Source of the DNA: Eremophila alpestris peregrina
Taxonomy: Eukaryota; Chordata; Aves; Passeriformes; Alaudidae
DNA length: 64,000 bases
Assembly: GCA_009792885.1 (NCBI GenBank)
Contig: WMCF01000032.1
Span: 8,840,106 to 8,904,105 of the forward strand
Direction: 5' to 3'
The translations under genes were made by a program, and so were the position numbers. Below are positions 1 through 12,200 of the stretch, one piece after another (the first letter of the stretch is position 1; every line of letters starts with the position of its first letter). The notes below the pieces were generated by a model that was not told the origin of the DNA, did not search any database, and saw nothing but the letters and a program-made list of their open reading frames with translations.

Positions 1-1790
1 AAGTCCATTTTATTTCATCCTTTCTTCCCAAGTCAAGCATTAGCTTCTCATTTTAAGCATAAAATCTGCCAGCAGTGAGTACATACAGGATTTTAGAAAA
101 TAAAGGGTGAAGGGAAGAGTCCATGGGGAAAAAAGGATATTTTAAAACAATTGATCTCTTCTTTCACATCCCAGCTAACTGGGGCATGTGTTAGCAACAC
201 ACACCTAGTGCTGGTGCTGAAACTGGATTTGCTCAGGGGAGGTGGGGAACAAAACCCTGCATGAAATAATTTCAAAAGGCTGCCTTGAACTTCTCAGATG
301 TGAAATGTTTTATGTAGGAGCAACACAACTTCTATTTAACAGCTGGTTTGCCACTGGCAAGGAGTCTAAAGACACAGTGACAAACTGCTGGGCTGACTGC
401 CTTCCAAATTAAGCTGTGGCCACATCCCTGTTACTGAAGAAATGGTGTCATTCAAGTGTATGATCACTGTAGCAGGGAACAGCACCATGTTCCATGTGCC
501 CATAAGACAATCCAGTCAGTCTGTAGCTCCTGTTTTCAAATGCACTCTCTGGCTAATGTTTCTTTAAAGAGATGCAGAAAAATGCACATGTCTGGGGTTT
601 TTTTAAGGAGCTCAATGATGCCACTTACCTAAGAAGTGACCTGCAGCCTCTCTCCTGCTGCTAATGCAGCAGATAATCAATCATTCCTTTCAGAGCTCTC
701 AACAAGAGCTCAGTAATCCATATTCATCTTTCATGCAAGTCTGCCAAACTGAGTCTGTGATTGCTAAGGCAGCAGTGGATTTGGGCTGTCATTTCCTTGA
801 GGGACAGCTGAGACAATGAGTTCCTGTGGCACAGGGGGCAGAGGAGGGCTCACAGATTCCTGTGATAGCTGTGCAGGTCACATGCCTTCCAGCAATATTA
901 AGTTTCAAAATCTGGTCTCCACAAAAGTAATTTTGTCTCCTTTTACTGAAATCAATGACTCAGTGGCCTGTGACAGCACCCTGCAAACACTGACCACACG
1001 TGGCTGCAGGATGGACTGGCAAAGTGAGAACTTCATTTGATTCTCATTCTTGATTGAACATTCATAACTTTTTTTTAAGATTCAGACAAAACCAAATCCT
1101 AGCAAAACCTCAATCACAGCTAAAGTATTCCATCTCCACGTGGTGAAAAATGACTGGAATGAAAGATCATGTTCTTCCATGATGGTGTTACATCCTCATT
1201 TCTACCAGTGACACAAGCCTGGAAATTTCCAGACATTCCCATCAATTTGACCCAAAGATTGATTTCTCACTCTTCCCATCTACAAGCTGCAATCATAAAT
1301 ATATGCAGATTTGGTGAAAAAGAATGCAGTTATCTCTAGTCTTGTCCAACTCTGTTGTTCATGCTTTCATACCATTTTCTCCTCCTGTGTGCTTAGTTCT
1401 CTATTACTTACAAGCAGAGAAAGATTTTAATGCAGAGTGAGAAATTTAGAAGAGAAAATGAATTCTCAGCTATCCTTGGATGGCCTTGCTTATATAATAT
1501 AAAAGCATACAGAAATATAACAACATGGACACAAGCTCCAGTATAGATTTATGCACCTTATTCATACCTTGGCTTCCAGCCAAATGCAACTGAATGCATG
1601 AATAGAAATATTTCCCAGAACTGGAAATGCTCCCAAGCTGGAGAACAGGTATAAATATTAATGCTAGCAGAGACAAAATCCTCCCTGACCCTTTTCTTAC
1701 TTAATTCTGAGGGTCACTCAATGAAACTCATTGATAGACACGATTTTTAGTTGCTATTTGAGAACCACAGGGCTGTGGGCATGGAGGGCT
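1..1790. other. Non-coding left flank, no gene recognised
   Basis: I see no exon-like protein similarity, no splice-framed open reading frame and no recognisable repeat in this AT-leaning stretch. By synteny with mammals and chicken, LYRM1 should lie to the left on the minus strand, head-to-head with DCUN1D3, so this stretch is probably LYRM1 intron 1 or upstream sequence. I looked for the LYRM1 LYR-motif exon on the minus strand and did not find it. Confidence 0.5.
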
Positions 1791-1794
1791 GTGG

Positions 1795-2036
1795 GACACA
1801 GAATCAGGTGAGTTAGAAAAGACCTCAGAGCACATCGAGTCCAGTGTGTGACCAAACACCCCCTTATCACCCACACCTGGCACTGGGACACCCAGTCTGT
1901 CCTTACACCTCCAGGGATGGTGACTGCACCACCAAACTGCAGCCATTCCCATGTGTCATCACCCTTTCTGTGATGTTCTTCATGTCCAACTTAGACCTGC
2001 CTTGGCACAGTTTAAGACGCTGCCTTCTCTTGTGGG
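1795..2036 (-). mobile_element. CR1 LINE 3'-end fragment
   Basis: The plus strand reads as the reverse complement of the 3' end of an avian CR1 retrotransposon. It shows, in order, a diverged AGAATCA tail, a 'gaaaagacctcagag' block, 'cctccagggatggtgactg', 'ccctttctgtgatgttctt' and a 'cttggcacagttta' block, all in the order of passerine CR1 copies. It is 5' truncated, as is usual. Family membership is recognised from memory of the consensus; the subfamily is not assigned. A minisatellite begins directly at its right edge. Confidence 0.85.
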
Positions 2037-2205
2037 CACCGAGAGCTGTGGGCACTGATGGCTGTGGGCACTGAGGGCTGTGGGCACTGATGGCTGTGGG
2101 CACTGAGAGCTGTGGGCACTGAGAGCTGTGGGTCAGTGAACGCTCTGGGCACCGAGAGCAGTGGACACTGGGCACTGTGGACACTGTGGCTCACAAACCA
2201 CTGTG
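2034..2205. repeat. 16-bp minisatellite beside the CpG island
   Basis: Tandem copies of a unit like 'ggctgtgggcactgat' (16 bp) run from about 2034 to 2160. They then decay into diverged copies (gctctgggcaccgag, gcagtggacactggg) up to about 2205. Roughly six good copies are visible. The long minus-strand open frames here, with repeated Ser-Val-Pro-Thr motifs, are translations of the repeat and not genes. Confidence 0.9.
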
Positions 2206-2269
2206 GGTCAATGTGCTGTGGGTCACGGGGCACTGTTGGGTCACAGAGCGCTGCCCACACCGGCCATCC

Positions 2270-3260
2270 CGAGTGCCAACATGGCGCTGTCGCCCCCGAT
2301 GGCCTGGAGCCGCGCGGCCACAAGGGGGCGCTGCCAGTGGACACGTCCTTGCGCCCCCTGGCGGCCGGGGCGGCCCTGCCCCCGCAGCCGGGCGGAACCA
2401 ACGCGCGCAGCAGAAGGGGGGGGTCGGCCCACTCTGCTCTCTCTCCGCCCTCCCCGCGCGTACTCCCGCATTGCCCCCCCCCTCCCCGCTTTACCTTGGT
2501 GCGGTCGTGCCGCGGCCCCGCCCCGCCGGGTGCCGCCGCTGCGGTGCGCGCGGGAGGCGCGAGCCGCCGCCGTCCCTGCCCTCACGGTGCGTGCGGCGTC
2601 GCGCGGCCCGCCCCTCGCGCGGCACGCCGCGGCACGTCACGGCACGTCACGGCGCGTCCGCCAGCTGAGCGCTGCCCGGAAGTGATGCGCTGGAGGCAGA
2701 GCCGCTCGGCGCCGCGGAGGTGAGTGAATTGGACCGAAGCTCTTCCCGTCCGCCCGGGCTGCGGGGGAGCGGCGGCGGGAGCGGCGGGGGCGGTGCGGGG
2801 CTCGGCACGGCTCGGGCGGCGGCGCGGGCGGCGGGGTTCGTTCGTGGCGGCCGCGCTGCTGCTCAGCCCCGCCAGGGCCGGTTGTGCTCGGGGGGCCCCG
2901 CGCCGCCGCCCCCTCACGTCAGGGCCCCCCTCAGAGCCGGGACAGCCCGGCGGGAGCGGCCGCACAGGCGCTGTCCCGGTGCCGCGGGCGGGGCGGTCCC
3001 GGCCGGGCGCTGCTCCGGTTGGTACCGGTGGTGTCCGGTGCCGCCGGGCCGTCCCCACCCCGCTCTGATCATCGCCGTGCCCCGAGCCGCGGTGCTGCCG
3101 AGCCCCGGGGTTTGCTTCTCCCGGGGTTTTTTTTCCGTTCCGGTGTGCGCCGTGTGAGGGTACTAAAACGCCCCTTTTTAGGGGGTGGTCGCTGCGGGCG
3201 GCCCCGCTCCCCTCAGGGCCGGGGAGAGCCGCTGCTTTGTTCGGGTGCGCTTCGTGCCCT
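2270..3260. promoter_or_regulatory. CpG island promoter, DCUN1D3 (probably shared with LYRM1)
   Basis: About 1 kb is very GC- and CpG-rich compared with its AT-rich surroundings. It contains tandem GGCACGTCAC decamers at 2631-2650 (each with a CGTCA CRE half-site) and an ETS/GABP-type CCGGAAGT at 2676-2683. These sit just upstream of a consensus splice donor. The combination marks a TATA-less housekeeping promoter. In mammals DCUN1D3 and LYRM1 are divergent neighbours, so a bidirectional promoter is likely. The LYRM1 side cannot be confirmed inside the window. Confidence 0.8.
2684..2719 (+). other. DCUN1D3: Probable non-coding first exon of DCUN1D3 (3' part)
   Basis: The sequence ending 'cgccgcggag' is followed at 2720 by GTGAGTGAAT, a near-perfect 5' splice site in the CpG island directly below the ETS motif. 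The next strong plus-strand acceptor with a known coding exon is at 17587. I therefore infer a non-coding exon 1 ending at 2719. The transcription start is not determined; the start given is only the end of the ETS motif. Confidence 0.6.
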
Positions 3261-6200
3261 GCCTCCTCACGTGTCACACTAGGACGTGAATGTTCCTAGT
3301 GTTTTCAGGAGAAAGAGAAATAAACTGTAAAGCGATTTATTTCCGAGGTAGTTCTCGCTAGCTGAGCATACTCCCTTTGCACAGCCACTTTTTTTTTTTT
3401 CCTCCTTCAGCTCTCCCTCCCCTGAGCGTGTTTACCCTTCCTGTGCAGGCTGCAATCTGCATTAATCACTCTCCGGGGCTGTGGTGGTACTAATAAGCTA
3501 CTCATAACAAATTATAACTTGCATAATCAGTGTTTCGAGCAAATATTGGTTGGAAGAATATGCCTATCAGTGCTGTGGCTGCTGGAAAGAATCATTGATT
3601 ATCTTTTAAATAGTTAACACTGCTGATATGCTGCCCTTCAAAATGTTACATTGATAACTGGACAGGCTGATGCCAAGTGTCAGAATACAGCATTGATCCA
3701 CAGCTGGGAACTCTTTTTGAATGGCAGTGTCTGTCATATAATTTAAAGGGGTAATGAGTTAAGTGCTCTGAAAAAAAAAGGGAGCATAGCTGTACAAACA
3801 AAAAGCACAGAACTGCCCTACCTTTTTGAAAATTACAGGCATTTTTTGAGAGAACAGTTGACCAAAAGACATTATCTAAACAAATCCTTACGTGTTTAAA
3901 AACCTCTTTGTTAAACAGTTAATGTGTAGCTACAATATTAGTGTTTTATTTAGGCTACAGCAATGGGAAGAGAGAATCTGAGTATTTGTGTCCCTTGACT
4001 GCATCTGAACACTGCTGTGTGTTTCCCTGGTGAAAGATAATCCTCAGAAAAGGAAACACAGTCCCTTAGTTAAGATTGCATGTGAAAGTGAAGAGATGTG
4101 ACCTCATGTTCTTGTCATCTCTGTAGTCTGTCCTCACAGTCTCCCCCACACAGGTGTGTCATGGTGCTCTGTGGAAAACAGTCACTTTTACAAGATAGGC
4201 AGCTCACAGCAGAGGTTTTCTGCACATCAGCACAAAAAGGAGAGCTTGTGATCTGTGTTGAATTAGCTCAGATTGGCCAAGTGCAACTGGCTTTACAAAC
4301 TTCCTGCAAATACTGGCTCTTGTAATGATTTCTAAAACTCGGGTTATTTCCTAATAGCAAGTTGTATGTAGGCATGAATACTGTAATTCTTAAAAAAAAA
4401 AAAAAAAAGTAACACAACTAATAACAGGAGAACTTACAGCTTTGGAACTGCTTGGCTGCTTTCTTTGTGAGACTGACAGCCTGCAATATGAGCTGTAATC
4501 AGGATCTTCAGGGCTGTGTTAGGTGCCTTTCCTGCCCAAATTCTTGCTTTATTTGGAAGTTGAATGTGGCTGTGTTCATAGCAAATTCTTGCTGATTTGT
4601 GTCAGTAGTTCTTATAATTTGTTATCTTGGAAATTCATTCATAATTACATCTTGCTTCCATTTAGCATGCATTGTGTTGAGAAAAGATGATCAGGTGAAG
4701 GAGTGGCTTTGAGAGAAAACTTAAGAACAGCTCTTTTGGAAGAGCCTTATTGAAATTAATTGAAGTATATACTGAGCAAGAAGGGCTGCCAGAGAGTTTG
4801 ACAGACTTCTAAGATGTGTTCTGACAAATTTGTGAGTGGATAAGGAAGAGGCTTGGTTCTGCTGCTTGCTTTGGTTCAGGAACTCGAGGAACAGGAAGAA
4901 ATCCTGTGTTGGGTGTGTGTATAGGGGCAGTGGGGTGTAAAGTAGATGGAAAGGGGATGGAAGAAGAGGGGACAGACGCAGCTTCTGTGCTTGCATTTCC
5001 TCATGGCAGAAAGGAATGTTTGGATACAGAGATCCATAGCTGCAGGTCGGGAGGAGTGAGAGTGCCCCATCACTGCTCAGATCTGTCCCACACTTCATTT
5101 TCTTTATTGGTGCCACAGAAATGTTGGTAAATTCAATTTAGAGCCTTGGAGCACTATAAAATCCATGATCATGGGGTTTTGGCAGTTTGTAAGAACTTGC
5201 AAATTGCAGAAATAGTGTTATTGTTCCATTAGGCACATGGGTCTGTATGTGAATGTAACAGGAAAACTCTGCCCTGACTATGAAGAGACTATAAAAATAG
5301 AAGCATAGGATGTTCGAAAAACAGTCCTTTCATCCTCAAAAATCCAGAAGGAGCTGAATATTGGTGGCCAGAATTCTTGGAAGGCTGAAAGAACAATCTG
5401 TAAACACTCGAGGGACTTGGTAGTCACAGGAAGATAAGGGGGAACCCCCTTAACAGTTTCATCAGAATTCCCTGGCTGGGCTCCTTCTCTTTGGCTGCTT
5501 CTCCCTAGGGGTCTGCATCTTATCTGGCTGGCTTCCTTTCCTCTATTTGCCTCTGACTAATAGGCTTTGTCTTCTGGTTACTGGAAGTCTAATAAGTTCT
5601 TTTGTGTCTTACCCCTTCCTCCCTTTTAAAAATCCTAGATTAATGGCTGTAATGTTTTGCAGACTATCTGCACTGGTGACATGGATTAATTGTGTACTTG
5701 ACTCCTAAGTTACCCAGCAGTAATGACATAGTAAGTTGACTTGAAACAATGGTAATTTCGTGGCAAATGTTCAAGGCAAATGTTGCCTTCTGGTGAAGTG
5801 CCAACTGCAATTTACCCCCTGTAAACATGTGGCACAAGTAAACTGTCTGTGCAGATTTTCTCAGTGCAGTAAGTCATCTCGAGTGTGTCTTTTGAAACAG
5901 GCAGTGATTTCTCTTTTCTCCTCCCCCCCTTTTCTTTTGACTCTCACTTGAGTCAGGTAATTACAGATCTGGGCTGAAACCTTTCCCAGGGAGTGATCAG
6001 GAAAGCCAAGAGTTGCAGACGTGCTCCCATTGCTCACCTCGGCTTCCCCCTTCCCTGTGCAGGGGTTGTGGCTCCTCTCAGCTCTGCCTGATGGGGCTGT
6101 GGGTGAGAAATCAGAGTCCCAGGCAGGGAGGAGGTGGCAGAGCCAAGGGGAGCTCTGATTTCCCCTGCACAAGTGCCACTGTTGGCTGTGGTGACATGAG

Positions 6201-9200
6201 GAGGTTCTTGTCACCTTGGTAGTGTGCTGAGGCTTTTACATTCTGATCTCAGTGCTGACCATAACACAGCAAACAGGGAAGCAAAGCCTAAAATATAATC
6301 TGAGAATTGACCTATTTAGATCTCCATGTTATCCAAGTGTTTTGGGGGGCAGCTCTGCAGCCCAGTGAGCTGCACATTAAAGGAAGCAGAAAATCTGGAT
6401 TTTAGTTAAAGGTTATTTAATTGCAATGTTTTGCTGCTAGAAGAATGACTGTTAGGGGACTACCTAGATGTAAGTATTAAAGATCTGTTTCACAGAATTA
6501 GGAAAACTGTGGAGAAACCTACAAAAGCATAAGTGGTGAGACAGAATTCCAGTAAAGAGAGTAAGCTACTATAATCTTCTGGTGTCTCAGAAAGAATGGC
6601 TAGAAATGCTGTTCTGTCTACAGCATCTGTTTTGTGAAAGACAAAACTTACTTTGCAAAATGTGAGAATGCTGTTCCTGACCTCCTGTCACAGTTTGTTA
6701 TTCCCACAAAGTCAGACTGCCAGAGACAGTATGACAGTCAGAGTTGTTTGTTGTCTCACTTTTCCTGTTTAGTGAACATAAGTGGGTTTTTCTGAACCAA
6801 AAGGATTATGTGCTCCTGAAATACACCACTCTTATTTTTGCATCCCTGTAGTAGCAGAAAGTGACAGTTTTTAGTTCTTTCTTTGAATTTTTTTTGTGTG
6901 ATGCTTTTCTTCCTGCAACTTTGGAACTTGGAATGCAGTCAGTCTTATCCTTTTGTTTTAAAATGGAAAGGGAGGGAGAAAATCATCTTAGTGCCTGTGA
7001 TTGTGGGAGGCATGTGTAGCTTAGTAATAGGCTCACAAACACAAATGTCCTTGGTTTTGGTCATATGCTGACTGTTCAATATTCTCATTGTCAACGAGTC
7101 TGCACAGAAAGCCTCGAGTATTCTGGATCAGCATGAGCCAAAGTGGCCTGGAGTGCCAAAGGTCTGATGTATTCCAGCTTCCAGCAGGTACCTCTGCTTG
7201 GAGTCAGTGATTATGTCTCACAAAGCACAGGATAGATACACACCTGGTGTCTTGTGGGGCACAGGAGGGCACGAGAAATCAAGAATATGTGAAAATTTAT
7301 GAAAAAAAGTGTGTTGGTTGAAGCTGCCACCAGATTTCTCAAGGACAGGTGGGAGTCTTTGTAACAATGACCAAGTTCAAGTGCTCAGAGGAGCTCCTTT
7401 GAAGCTGCTGATCCAGTTAGCATCAAAATACTGCAGCATCCTTTGTACAGGGGGAAATGTTGATGGTGTTCACTGAAATAGGGAAGCTGCCAGTCAAATC
7501 AGGAGAGAGAATTAGTGTTTCTGCAGGTGGCTGTGGGTATTTTCTGCTTTAGAATCTGCAGTCAGTGTGAAAATCCAAGCATATGCTCTTAAGGCACTTT
7601 CATATGTCAGTGCTTTCACTTAGAACAATTTGTTGTGCATAACTTAGATGTGATCCCAGTATTTATGTGGTCAGCTGGTGCTGAAGTTCCTCCACAGCTG
7701 TGTGCAATGAGTGATTCCTCTGGCTGGCAGCCTGTAAACTGTGTTACACTCATTGGGATGCCCAGTGGGCCTTCTGTAAACTCCTTGTGAGCACCTGCTG
7801 CCAGCAGGGATCTTGTGAGGTGGCCTGGCTCTTGTCTTCAAACTTGTCCCTGCAATGTGAGGTGCTGTGTGGGTCACTGTTGTCACAGCTGCTTTCTGCT
7901 GGAGAAGGGACACTGTTAGCCAGAGCTGCTGGAAGAGCTTCCTTTTTTGTGTGTGACTGCTTTTCTTCTCTTCGTTGTTGAGAACAGTAAGAAATATGAA
8001 GTTATTCACTTACTACAATTAGTTTAAAGCATATCTTGTTGCAGGAGTCAGTTGATATAGACCTGAATTACATTCAGCTGCATGTAATTAGGGTGAAGGC
8101 ACCTCAGGCACTTCCAGGTGAAGTCTAACAGCTGAACTCAGTATAGAAGAAAAATCTGTGCACACTTAGCTCAGTTTAAAAGTAAACATTTTTCTTTCCA
8201 TTGCTGATTAGATTGTAGACCGAGGTGGTTTTTCAGAGTAACTCTGGTTTGGCTGCAGAGAGTTGCCATTTTCCATAGGTTAATTTGCAGAATGGGTTGA
8301 GCCAGGGTAAGGTAAATATTTGTAGCACAACTTTCAGATGCTTTCAGTGGGATGCACCTTTGTCAAATACCCAGGGGCTGTGGTTTCTTTTGGTCCCACG
8401 ATGTGCAGTTTTGCTGTAGAGATGTGAACTGGGTGTGTCAGCACAGAGAAGCTCTTCCCCTGGCATCAGCTGCTTTAATTATTCACAGTACATACTGAGG
8501 TGTTAAAGGTCTGTCACACTGTGCAAAAGTTACAGTGTACCCTGCAAAAACACTGAAGGAGTATTCTTTTACAACCCTTTGCACATGAAAAGGGAAAAAA
8601 CACACAAACTCTCATTACAAGATGTTTGCTTTTTTTTGTACATGCTGGACCTTGTATGGCCTTGAGGGAGAAGGGGGATATTGGTGGGTTTTAAATGGAT
8701 GGAGATAAATTGCTCAGTGACTGAACCTTTGTTTTTTGAAGGTTGAATTATGTGCAGCAAAATAAATGAGATTGTTTATGTCTGAGTATGTGTGAGGTGG
8801 GGAATTGGATGGAATCTGATTTGGGTTCTGGTTTCAGCTTTACTGAAAACTGATGGCATGATCCTGAACAGCCCTGTTGTTTGGCTGTCTTGATTTCCCC
8901 TCTTCCCATTGTCTTGCTCCTAGCTTAAATAGACTTCTCAAAACAAGTACTGCTGCTGCATGAATTAGTTCATTAATTTATTTACATTACAAAAGCACCT
9001 GAAGGCACCCTTCTAAAATTATATTCTGTTTAGCTAACTGGACTCGGGTTTGTTCTTTGAGAATACAATAATCCTCACAAATCATTCCACCCACCTCATA
9101 AAGTAACATGAAGCACATAATAGGAAACAATTGAAAACTTTTTAATGGGGCCAAATGCAAAAACAATGAGAAGTAATCAGTAAGTAAGGTATTGTGTGGT

Positions 9201-12200
9201 TAGAGAATAGAAAGGGAAGGGAGAGAGTCAAGGATGATGCATTTGTGTCTGCTGAAAAAGCTACTTAAGGAATTTATCTTCCATAAGAAAAAGTAGTGAG
9301 GTGCTTCAGTCTTCCTCTGCCCATAATTGTTATTATTTATTTTTGCTTAAGCTAGCTGTACACAATTAGCTGCACACAGTGAACTACAGATCTGAAACAT
9401 CTCTTCCAGTTTTTCTTGAGGCTACTTGTTGAACTTTGAACATGAAATGTGGTGTCAGGTGCTCTTCAGGAGTGCAGAAAGCAGCCTTGAATGGAAAAAT
9501 CTCCTTTGATGAGTAAGCTCTGAACTTGGAGTGACAGCACACCAGGTCAAGGCTCAGGTGTTTTACCTGCATCCTGTTGGCTGGGGGGGTTCCTCTAGGA
9601 AGAGATTTGGGCAGAGCTCTGATTCTTGGCCCTGAGACCGTGCCCAGTGTTACAGACTGTAAACATGGTGAAGTTGTTCCTGATTTTTGTTTTGTGTTTT
9701 TGCACCTGGCTTTCTCTCCCAAGGTAGTTAAGCCTTTCCAGTATGACCTTTCTCAGAGAAGTCCACCTCTCATTTGAGAAGGTGTTCAGGCTTCCAGCAT
9801 AGCTGTTGTTGCCTCGCTTGGTTTTCCCCTTCTGCCAGGTGGCAGCCAGAACTCTGCATGCTGCCTTTACAGGTGTCTGTGTAAAACCAGCTTCTGCTCT
9901 GTGGTGGCATCTTCTGTACAGATTTTACCCACTTTGATCACATTTCTAAAGCTGTTTTGTTTCCAAAGCTCAGACTGAGGTTAATCAGAAATAATTTTGT
10001 TATCCTGGTTTGGAACAGATTGGTAAAGTTCTCACCTCAAAACCATTACTGTCTGTGATTCATTGAAAGGTTCTTCAACTGCAGGAAGCCTCACAAACTA
10101 ATAATTCACTTTAACTAATTGCAGCATGACTTTCCTGCCTATGGACTTCCTCTTGAGTAAGTTTGCATGAATGTGTTTGTGCAGCAGTGGTGTGGAGCAG
10201 ATCAGTGTGACAGACAGGTGCTGGGGATGTGCTGAGGTGTGCTCTGGGCTCCTGAGAGCCCAGAACGTGCCATGGTGCTACACTCAGAGGGCTGAGGAAG
10301 TTGCAGATTCAGACTGGAAATAAGCAGTTTCCATGACATGCCAGCTTTGACTGAAGTTTGGTTCATGCTGGAAGTGTGGGACTCTGAACTGCACAGTGAA
10401 AGCTTCCACGTGTAGAGCTTATCCTCTTAATTTCTGCCTGCTGAAGAGGGAAACACTACCATGGATCCTTCACTGATTCTCCACAGAGCAAAGAAAGCAG
10501 CTTTAGGTGAGAAGGCTGCCTGCTCTTACCTCTGGGAGAGCTGCTGGGGGTGTGGAGGGCCTGCACAGATCCTCCTGCTCAGGAGAGCCAAGTCCCAGGG
10601 GCTCAGCACAGGAGCAGAAAGAGGCTGGTGAGCAAAACAAAGGCCTCCATCAGCCCAAGGGCCCACACTATTTACACTTATTTCCCTGTGGGTTGCTGAT
10701 GAGCAGTGCAGGCTGTTGTCTGAGTTCCTGTGCTGTGCTGAGGGTCACCACAGCCTGCAGCTACACCTGGCCCAGGGACTGAACCTAAACCTGTGCCACC
10801 AACTTGCTGGTGCTTCTCTCCACCCCCACTGTGCATGACTGAGGATGAAGTCAGTGCATTGCTGTGCTGTGACAGCCTTTAAATACAGCCTTGAAGAGCT
10901 TGATCTCCTAACTGCTGGCTCCTAATAACTTTTTGTTTCCTATCCCATAATTGTGTTTACACATGCTGCCACATTAGAAATGTTAAAAAGGTTAAATGGA
11001 CAGCTCGGAAGAACTGAAATATAAAGAAATGAGAATTGTAGCTGGAGGTTGTAACATGTTAAAATTGCTGGCTCCAGTCAGTGTGCATGGGTGTATAGGT
11101 CAGCCAATATGGAAATTACTTCAAACAACCTGAAAAAGTTTGGCTTTTGCTGGGTAGGGCTGATTTCCATCAGATTCAGCTTCTTTTGAACTTGAAATAA
11201 GTCTTTGCTTCCAGTATGTGCAGTAAAGCCAACTGGAAATGCAGATTTGGTGGATCATGGGATCATAGATCTTTTCCAAAGAAATACAAATATGTTTGAG
11301 AAGTAGTTTATTGCAAAAAGTTGCCATGACAATGATTCTTCAAAATGTGAGCTGTGAGATGTTTGAACAGGTTCCTGGGGAATGAGGCTGCACAGCACCC
11401 TGTGTTCCTCCCTGGTGATTTATAAAAGGAACTGTTTAGATGCAGGAGGCCAAAAGAAATTACCACAGATGTGCCAGGTATTACATTTTCTTAAATTCTT
11501 GAAATTCATGGGGTGCTATGGTAAAACAGGAAGAAATTCAAGCTGGTACTTCCACCATGAGAGAGGCAGACCCTCCTCTGCTCCCCTGCATGCTGAGCTG
11601 CCTGGTGGCTGTGCACCCACAGGAGTGTCTGCTGAAAGAGCTGGGAAGCCATGGAGGAGGGAAAAAGGGTGGTTGGTTGTGTGGAAGATGAGCTTTGGGA
11701 GCAGGGTATATAAACCCAGTGTGAAGTAGACTTTTTTGGTCTCCATGTCAACAGTAAATGCCTAAAAATCATTCAGTGGAGATATGTTTTACCTCTGTGT
11801 GTGTGTGTATGAGTGAAAGTACCATTGCAGAGCTTCCAGGCATTTTGAAATGTTTGGGGCTTTTAAGCTCTATCAACAGCTTGGGTCTGAACTAGGTTTT
11901 ATGTGTCAGTCAAGTTTTCCTAATCCACATATAGGGTTTGGGGAAAACTCCTGTGGAGATTGGCATGTGTGACAAGACCTTGGTTCATGGTTGTCTTTCT
12001 ACATTCACCCCCCTCTTTCTGCTGAAGGAAGCTCTGAACAAATGTTCCTACTTGTTTGCTAAGAAGTAAATCTCATGTAAAAGGTGAGTATGCAGCAAGG
12101 CAGCTTTTGATCACCTGTCTGCTCCCTGGATGTACTGGAGCTGTAAAAACGAGATGTTTTAGTGTTTGTGTGTTAGTTTGGTAGAGCAGGGGAGCTTTGC

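Noticed and set aside
1..2240. LYRM1 coding exons on the minus strand
   Set aside because: Expected from synteny, but no LYR-motif exon or similar peptide was found. They probably lie left of the window.
2012..3282. Several 110-230 codon open frames on both strands at the left CpG island
   Set aside because: They consist of minisatellite translation (repeated Ser-Val-Pro-Thr) or of GC-rich low-complexity Arg/Ala/Gly/Pro sequence. None overlaps a conserved protein.
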